Positions 59,701 through 64,000 of a stretch of 64,000 bases of DNA are shown piece by piece. Origin of the DNA: Caproiciproducens sp. CPB-2 (GTDB lineage: Bacteria > Bacillota > Clostridia > Oscillospirales > Acutalibacteraceae); contig NZ_CP142860.1 of assembly GCF_036287215.1 (NCBI RefSeq), positions 2,790,001 through 2,854,000 of the forward strand, given 5' to 3'. The position numbers and the translations under genes are program-made. Each line of letters begins with the position of its first letter. Positions within the stretch are counted from its first letter, which is position 1. The notes beneath the pieces were generated by a model. It was given only the letters and a program-made list of their open reading frames with translations. It did no database searches and was not told the DNA's origin.

Positions 59701-62700
59701 CGGGCAGAGCCAGTTGTTTTCCTTCGTGGAAAACTCCTTGAAAAACAGCCAGGTTCTGCGCGCGGTATCCAGAAGCAGCCCGCTGTCCCGTGCCTTGTCC
59801 CTCGGATGAAGCTTGTTTTCCGGCTGACTGATCCGGTACGCGATTTCAAAGGCAATGCTCCAGTCGGCAATGACGATCGCCGTCAGGATCATTCCCGCGG
59901 GGCTCAAAGATCCCATAAATAAAAGAAGCGCAAGCGCAAACGCCGGAAGAAAAGAACTCCACATGGTAAGAAAATACCCTTTTCTCGTATTGACAATGGA
60001 GGCGTCCACCGCTTCCGCCGTATTCCAGCGAAGCAGATTCTTTTTGCTGATGAAGAGCCGATACAGCGTTCTGACAATGGCGTCGCATGCGATATACGCC
60101 CGGTAGGGCGTGATCGTGAATTCCAGCAACGCCCTTTCCAGCATCACGGCAAGTTCCTTTAAAAAGCTTTTATAAATAACGGCGAGCTTCGGCCGGACCA
60201 GCTTCTGAGCGATCACCGAAAGCAGCAGAATCACCGTGGAAAACAGGTCGTTAAAGAAAACCAGGGGCAGCCAAAGATAATATGCCTGCGGCATCCATGC
60301 CAGATTCAAGAGCAGAAGCAGAGTCTTGCTCAGCGGAACCAGACTTCTTCTCAGGTTGTCAAAGATTTTCCATTTTGACAGGGCGCATAAGCTTTCCCCG
60401 TCCGCGGCCTTTTTCATAAACAGCCAGGGCAGCAGCTGCCAGTCTCCGCGCAGCCACCGGTGTTCCCTTTTGGTAAAGGACAAAACGCTGTTTGGAAAGC
60501 TGTCCATGATCTTGGCCGCGCTGGAAAAAGCTGTCCGCGCGTAGCAGCTCTCAAAAAGGTCGTGACTCAGAATCCGGTTTTCCGGCACCTTATTTTGAAG
60601 CACCTTGTGGAAGGCTTTGATGTCATAGATGCCCTTTCCGGTATAGATTCCTTCGTTGAAAATATCCTGGTAGATATCCGAGATCACGGTTCCGTAATGG
60701 GCGAGGCCCGATTCTCCCCCGAAGATTTTCGTAAACCTGCTGCCGTTCTTGTCCGCGATATGATTCCTTACCGAGGGCTGTATGATGACATAGCCTTCCT
60801 CCACCTTTTGATTGGCGAGATCCAGAATCGGTTGATTTAAAGGATGATCGATCAGTCCGACCAGTTTCGCGGCGTTGTCGCGGATCAGATTGGTGTCCGC
60901 ATCCAGTGTAATCACATACCGGAAGGTGGTAAGCAGCTTCTGGTCGCAGTAAACGGAGGAGAAGGTGGTGTTCTCCTTTTCCGCTCCATTTAAAAGGTTA
61001 TTGAATTCTTCCAGCTTTCCCCGCTTACGCTCCCAGCCCATATAACAGTTCTCCGCCTGGTTCCATTTACGGCAGCGGAAGAACAGGGAAAACCGCGGGT
61101 ACTCCGACGGATAGAGCTCGTTCAGCTCCTTCCTGCGCGCGGCAAGAGCGCTTTCAATCACCTCGTCCTTCGGCAGGAACGGGTCCTGAGAATCCTCAAA
61201 ATCGAGCAGCAGCGCAAAGAAAAGGTTCGGCTGCCGGTTTGCCAGATAATGCTTTTGAAGACGGTCCATGTACTCCAGGCCCTGTTCCTTCGAGGAAACG
61301 ATGACCGGCATGACCACAAAGGTCCTGGCTTCCTCCGGTATTTCCTCCAGATAGTTCAGAGAAGGAATCTTCTTGACCATGATTCTTCTGGTAAATATAA
61401 AATTGGTAATCTCCAGGGAAATACCCGCCAGCAGCGGAAAAGCCGCCAGAAGGGCAATCAGGTACCGGCCGGTACCCCGCAGCCCGCCAAGGGCCCCGAA
61501 AGCACGGAACAGGCAGGCGCTCAGCCCAAGAGTGATCAGGGACAGGGCAAGGAAATAAAGGAAGCCCTTTACGTTCATCCTTTTTCTGATTCTTTTGGGG
61601 ATCGGTTTTCCCAATACCTTCGCTTTCAGAATCGGATAGCCTTTGCCCAAAAGATAGGCCCCCACATGATGAGAGCAATGCAGGTCCTCCCTTCCCTGAA
61701 CCGCCAGCTCCAGGCAGTCCCTGGCTATCTTTTCTTCCATCAGACGATAGCGGAGCGATAATTTGACAATGACTCCACGGTACATGCCCCTGGACTCCAA
61801 ATCCATCTTTTGATAGACGCCGTCCGGGTCCTGCGATAAAATCCGATCCAGGCAGGAATATTCCTCAAAGAATTTCTCCTCGTCCACTTCATTGATATCC
61901 CTCAGGCTGACGATCAGCGTCCGGATATTGGTCTCAAGAAACGATTCGATCTTTCCTTCTTCCAGAAAGACGCCGGAAGTCTTCACCTGTTTTCCCGGAG
62001 AAGACAAATGATACTCCAGATAGCTTTGGATGGAAGCCTCGTCAAAGGACATATTTTTCAGCAGATAGATGACATGGGCATGGAACGAGCAGTTCCGCTT
62101 TAAGGAATCCTCTTCTATTTTGCACAGCAGTGCCGACAGGTCGGCCGGCCCCTGCCGATCCGCCAGCCTGTCCCGCAGAAATTTTTCCGCCTTCGACTTC
62201 ACGTCAATCATCCGAAGAATTTCATCCGCGGCTGCGATGATCTCTTCCAGAAGGCAAAAGCCCAGCACTTCCGGTAAAACCCAGATTTCCTTGTCCGTAA
62301 GCGGTATTTTCCGCTGATATGCCTTCAGCATTACGGAAATATTTTCTTCACTCAGGTGTCCGCCGGAAAGAGTCACCATCTTTTTCGCCACAACATAAAC
62401 ACGGGGAAAGTTACGGTATTCCTTCCCTTTCAGGACCGGCAGTACGGCATAGTCCGTTCCCGAGGTACGTACTTTTTTGATTTCCCGGTACAGCATCTGG
62501 AAATTGTCAAAGAGCCAGCGCGCCGCCGGAATCAGGGAAATCATATCGGCGGATACGGCGGAGATGCTGTCTCTGATTTTATTGAGTTCCTTATAGGCGG
62601 CCTGATTATAATCATTCAGAACAAAGCTATATCCGGTCAGTCTGACCTGACTGTGGCTTTCCGCCAGATCAAGCATTTGCTTTTCCCACTCGCCCGGACC

Positions 62701-62877
62701 CGGTTTCTCTCCTTCTCCCGGGGAACAAACCGAAAAATTCACTTTCCTGCCAAAATGGTTCAGTCTGCGGTACAGCAGGAACAGAACCAAACAGACCAGT
62801 GAAATCAGGATCGGTAAAACAACCGGCAGAAAGGGGGAATCTATATAAAAGTCAATTTTTTTCAATACGATCTGCAA
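56755..62877 (-). CDS. N-terminal (GT84 and cyclising domain) part of a split cyclic beta-1,2-glucan synthase
   Basis: The protein has about 2040 residues. Two membrane spans near residue 20, then a large cytosolic region, spans near 440-510, and a GT84 domain with TLDADTNL, ILSHDLFESCYARTAF and REHRWLRGDW. More spans follow (about 860-1020), then a glucoamylase-like/GH189 cyclising domain (TNIGLQFLAILSARDLGF; STVDSGNFLGHL), and the beta-sandwich start of GH94 at the end. TTG 62875-62877 follows AAGGAGG; ATG 62968-62970 is an in-frame alternative without a ribosome site. With the next ORF the total is about 2850 residues, the usual size of one-piece NdvB. The product is a periplasmic or surface glucan in other bacteria. 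Confidence 0.87.
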   Translation of the reverse strand: MQIVLKKIDFYIDSPFLPVVLPILISLVCLVLFLLYRRLNHFGRKVNFSVCSPGEGEKPGPGEWEKQMLDLAESHSQVRLTGYSFVLNDYNQAAYKELNKIRDSISAVSADMISLIPAARWLFDNFQMLYREIKKVRTSGTDYAVLPVLKGKEYRNFPRVYVVAKKMVTLSGGHLSEENISVMLKAYQRKIPLTDKEIWVLPEVLGFCLLEEIIAAADEILRMIDVKSKAEKFLRDRLADRQGPADLSALLCKIEEDSLKRNCSFHAHVIYLLKNMSFDEASIQSYLEYHLSSPGKQVKTSGVFLEEGKIESFLETNIRTLIVSLRDINEVDEEKFFEEYSCLDRILSQDPDGVYQKMDLESRGMYRGVIVKLSLRYRLMEEKIARDCLELAVQGREDLHCSHHVGAYLLGKGYPILKAKVLGKPIPKRIRKRMNVKGFLYFLALSLITLGLSACLFRAFGALGGLRGTGRYLIALLAAFPLLAGISLEITNFIFTRRIMVKKIPSLNYLEEIPEEARTFVVMPVIVSSKEQGLEYMDRLQKHYLANRQPNLFFALLLDFEDSQDPFLPKDEVIESALAARRKELNELYPSEYPRFSLFFRCRKWNQAENCYMGWERKRGKLEEFNNLLNGAEKENTTFSSVYCDQKLLTTFRYVITLDADTNLIRDNAAKLVGLIDHPLNQPILDLANQKVEEGYVIIQPSVRNHIADKNGSRFTKIFGGESGLAHYGTVISDIYQDIFNEGIYTGKGIYDIKAFHKVLQNKVPENRILSHDLFESCYARTAFSSAAKIMDSFPNSVLSFTKREHRWLRGDWQLLPWLFMKKAADGESLCALSKWKIFDNLRRSLVPLSKTLLLLLNLAWMPQAYYLWLPLVFFNDLFSTVILLLSVIAQKLVRPKLAVIYKSFLKELAVMLERALLEFTITPYRAYIACDAIVRTLYRLFISKKNLLRWNTAEAVDASIVNTRKGYFLTMWSSFLPAFALALLLFMGSLSPAGMILTAIVIADWSIAFEIAYRISQPENKLHPRDKARDSGLLLDTARRTWLFFKEFSTKENNWLCPDNYQISTAEKVSDKTSPTNIGLQFLAILSARDLGFETLSSTVEAAEKLMDTVQKMPKWKGHLYNWYHIRSLEVLSPAYISTVDSGNFLGHLVVLKNGLLEQIGKPVYPDNFLSELRIAARNSNEEILLRTGDSAGNKLRAGYQSIGELIEDIADIWEDLNGRDLRPAADYRWTRHLMNLIDSTVNEAGALKLKKESFSSYPALCRIAAEGNPFANGVIRRIKELCNQIDCILANVDFRFLFNEKRMLFHIGYHVSSHTLDDGCYDLMASESALTSLLAISMGQVPLKHWYKLGRPLTMVEGIPCFVSWSGTMFEYLMPNLVFREYEGSVYEQTSRAAVLQQIQYAREAGIPWGISESQYYRFDLNSNYQYKAFGVPKIRLQPVRRNSLVVAPYATMLALDIAEEECVENLKRLKELGAFGDYGFYESVDFNLPNSVELTPYCIVKSYMAHHQGMNLAAINNYLNEGVLRERFHAEMMIKASEVLLEEKRQSYLISIARQGYTVRIGKSLFKEDSYSNRYVNRTGVNSPVVDYLSNGKYSLMITSDGDGFSKYEDRMLYRWRSDIYGNTGNYIYIKDMERGKLWSAAYHPTRTEPEDYQVVFCPHQAEFKRRDGDISSDMIVSLDADHDFEIRKVILTNHGNREKRLEVTSYLELVDDTYPAELSHPAFNKLFLESEYLEEQEIFLAKRRRKQEEDHPYVMHMLRTGTKLCKKLEYENDRKRFIGRNNTLENPDSVVNSSAFFNHSGFCNDPIMSLRAQFCIGAGETACVSFITGVCGSKEEAIKTAEELNVGYRIDDILEKFRLQKNLELKYLEITRTQLNAFQDLVSPVYYPADIYRGPHENIRRNFMNQSFLWKFGVSGDHPILLLTVRSITEERTVMDVLKAYEYLKINRVAVDLIILIDSKHGYLQEVDELINDMTSSLRIYDSGNEKPSFFTLHTYEMKPAEIDLLYTVARVVFSEKAGIYFNNVKENPYELLEKY

Positions 62878-63030
62878 TGGAAGCTCCTCCTTATTTAAGA
62901 GACCCTTCGGATAGGACAGGATCTCTTTACGGATAGTTTGTCTGTTTTTCCATAAAAAATAGCCATTCATTGCATATTTTGGATACGAAATCCGCCAATC
63001 ATAAGCGGGGCCCTGACGGCGCTTTGAAAA

Positions 63031-63065
63031 AAAAGAGCATCCCCGTTGTGCAGGGATGCTCTTTT
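63031..63065. terminator. Terminator downstream of the racemase-TetR fusion gene
   Basis: A perfect 13-bp stem (63031-63043 with 63053-63065) with a 9-nt loop. On the minus strand it ends in TTTT plus more T, so it terminates the fusion gene before the glucan synthase. Confidence 0.85.
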
Positions 63066-63136
63066 CGCTGTCGGTACGATGGTCTCCGCTGTAATGCAGA
63101 GGTTCTTTTAAAAAGCTGCGATATGCCTATAAAGTT

Positions 63137-64000
63137 TTATCTTAAAAATTCCTTCAGATAGATGGGCAAAAGGCTCTGGCTGTTGTCTGTCAGGCTGTAA
63201 ACGCCGCCCGCCACACACCAGTTGTAGATCATTCCTCTTTCCAGAGAGGCATATATTTCCGCCATGCTTTGTACGGAATCCGAATTTTTAAATTCCCCGC
63301 TCTTCCGTCCTTCCCGAAGGATGCGCGTAATCAGCTTAAAGTAGAGCCGTTCCTCATTAAACAGGCTCTTTTTCTTTTTTTCAACATCCTGCGTGTAAAG
63401 AAACACAACCAGGTTAAAGGGCACCTGTGTTTCAATCAGCCGGAACAGCTCCCTGTTCAGATAAAGCAGCTGCTCGTAATGGTTTAGCCGGGGGTTCATT
63501 TCCAGCATCAGCTCCGCGTATTTCTGATCGAAAAAATCCCCAAGCGTATCCAGCAGATCCTCCTTCTTTTCAAAAACGCGGTGGAATTCGTCGGCGGATA
63601 CGCCGGCCAGCCCGATCACATCGGCCGTACGGGTCTCCGGGAAGCCCTTTTCCCGGAACAGCTTCCACGCCGCCCGGACGATCCTGGTCCGGATGCTTTC
63701 CGGCTCCGCCTTTTTCACGCTGCCCAGCAAAAATCCGTTTTTTAGCGGATCGTCCGCGTCCAGAATCCATTGGTTCATGCCGGTGATATACGCGCTGCCG
63801 GTGATCTGCGGAATAATCGCCTTCATGCCGCTGATTTCCAGCTCCTGAGCGGCCTCGCCTTTGAATATCGAACCGATCATGCTCTCGTAAACAAATTCCT
63901 GGTTCAGCTTTAGTTTCCCCTTTGCGTATAAGGCCGCTATTTTGGCGCTCGTTCCGGTTCCGCACGGCGAACGGTCGGCCTGCGCCTGCCCGAAGATGAC
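63137..64000 (-). CDS. Proline-racemase-like domain fused to TetR-like regulator (5' end outside window)
   Basis: The frame is open from the window edge to the stop at 63137 (287 visible residues). The first 94 residues are the C-terminal part of a proline racemase/hydroxyproline epimerase: ADRSPCGTGTSAK with the catalytic cysteine, then EFVYESMIGSIFKG, ITGSAYITG and DPLKNGFLLG, where the family normally ends. Without a stop it runs into a TetR-type domain: TRIVRAAWKLFREKGFPETRTADVI is the first part of the HTH, followed by a helical ligand domain. No ATG lies at the junction; a GTG there has no good ribosome site. Either a true fusion or lost stop codon is possible. Confidence 0.8.
   Translation of the reverse strand, partial: VIFGQAQADRSPCGTGTSAKIAALYAKGKLKLNQEFVYESMIGSIFKGEAAQELEISGMKAIIPQITGSAYITGMNQWILDADDPLKNGFLLGSVKKAEPESIRTRIVRAAWKLFREKGFPETRTADVIGLAGVSADEFHRVFEKKEDLLDTLGDFFDQKYAELMLEMNPRLNHYEQLLYLNRELFRLIETQVPFNLVVFLYTQDVEKKKKSLFNEERLYFKLITRILREGRKSGEFKNSDSVQSMAEIYASLERGMIYNWCVAGGVYSLTDNSQSLLPIYLKEFLR

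Overview
The window looks like a chromosomal segment of a Gram-positive, anaerobic, probably spore-forming member of the Clostridia, plausibly Oscillospiraceae-like. That placement is an inference from gene content: pyruvate formate-lyase with its activase, a Firmicutes-type PTS with HPr and a PRD regulator, heterodimeric ABC exporters, strong AGGAGG ribosome binding sites, frequent TTG starts and moderate G+C. No rRNA gene, CRISPR array or phage module was seen.

Layout. (1) 1-8874, minus strand: a tightly overlapping operon for CMP-legionaminic acid (legB-legC-legG-acyltransferase-legI-two Gfo/Idh oxidoreductases-legF-ptmE). It diverges from a gene for a protein with three 91-residue DUF4183-like repeats (8984-10504). 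(2) 10571-21442: a catabolic island, all minus strand, with a PfkB kinase, a DapA-family aldolase, a LarA-like racemase interrupted by an in-frame TGA, a complete LIV-type ABC importer, an iron-type alcohol dehydrogenase and two paralogous GntR regulators. Four AT-rich sites, two of them perfect palindromes, sit upstream of its transcription units. (3) 21746-23037: an unknown protein and a small MerR-like protein, then an IS3-family element. (4) 24859-33844: a frv-like operon (PRD regulator, PTS IIA/IIB/IIC, M24 and M42 peptidases, PatB-type lyase, mannose-6-phosphate isomerase) and an HPr paralogue lacking the regulatory serine. (5) 33918-35144: a retron, with a reverse transcriptase carrying NAxxH, YSDD and ITG motifs preceded by a noncoding RNA locus with a1/a2 inverted repeats and a long msd-like hairpin. 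No effector gene is adjacent. (6) 35217-42508: a DeoR regulator, a MarR-controlled heterodimeric ABC exporter, a GT-C-like membrane protein and a small ORF ending in a dispersed repeat. (7) 42572-46723: pflB, pflA and an FNR-type regulator keeping all four Fe-S cysteines. Perfect FNR boxes precede pflB and pflA. (8) 46819-52424: a zinc-homeostasis locus (znuB-znuC, znuA, COG0523 GTPase, zinc-ribbon protein, zinc-independent S14 and L33 paralogues, zur), with three similar palindromes over start sites. (9) 52478-54208: a second, apparently identical IS copy. (10) 54287-62877: a cyclic beta-1,2-glucan synthase split into two ORFs. (11) 63137-64000: a proline-racemase-like domain fused in frame to a TetR-like regulator, running off the window.

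The most unusual signals are the retron without a linked effector, both IS copies sitting in the loops of terminators between convergent genes, the racemase-TetR fusion, and self-contained regulons readable directly from operator sequences (FNR, Zur, GntR). All protein functions were assigned by eye from motifs and context; no database search was run.
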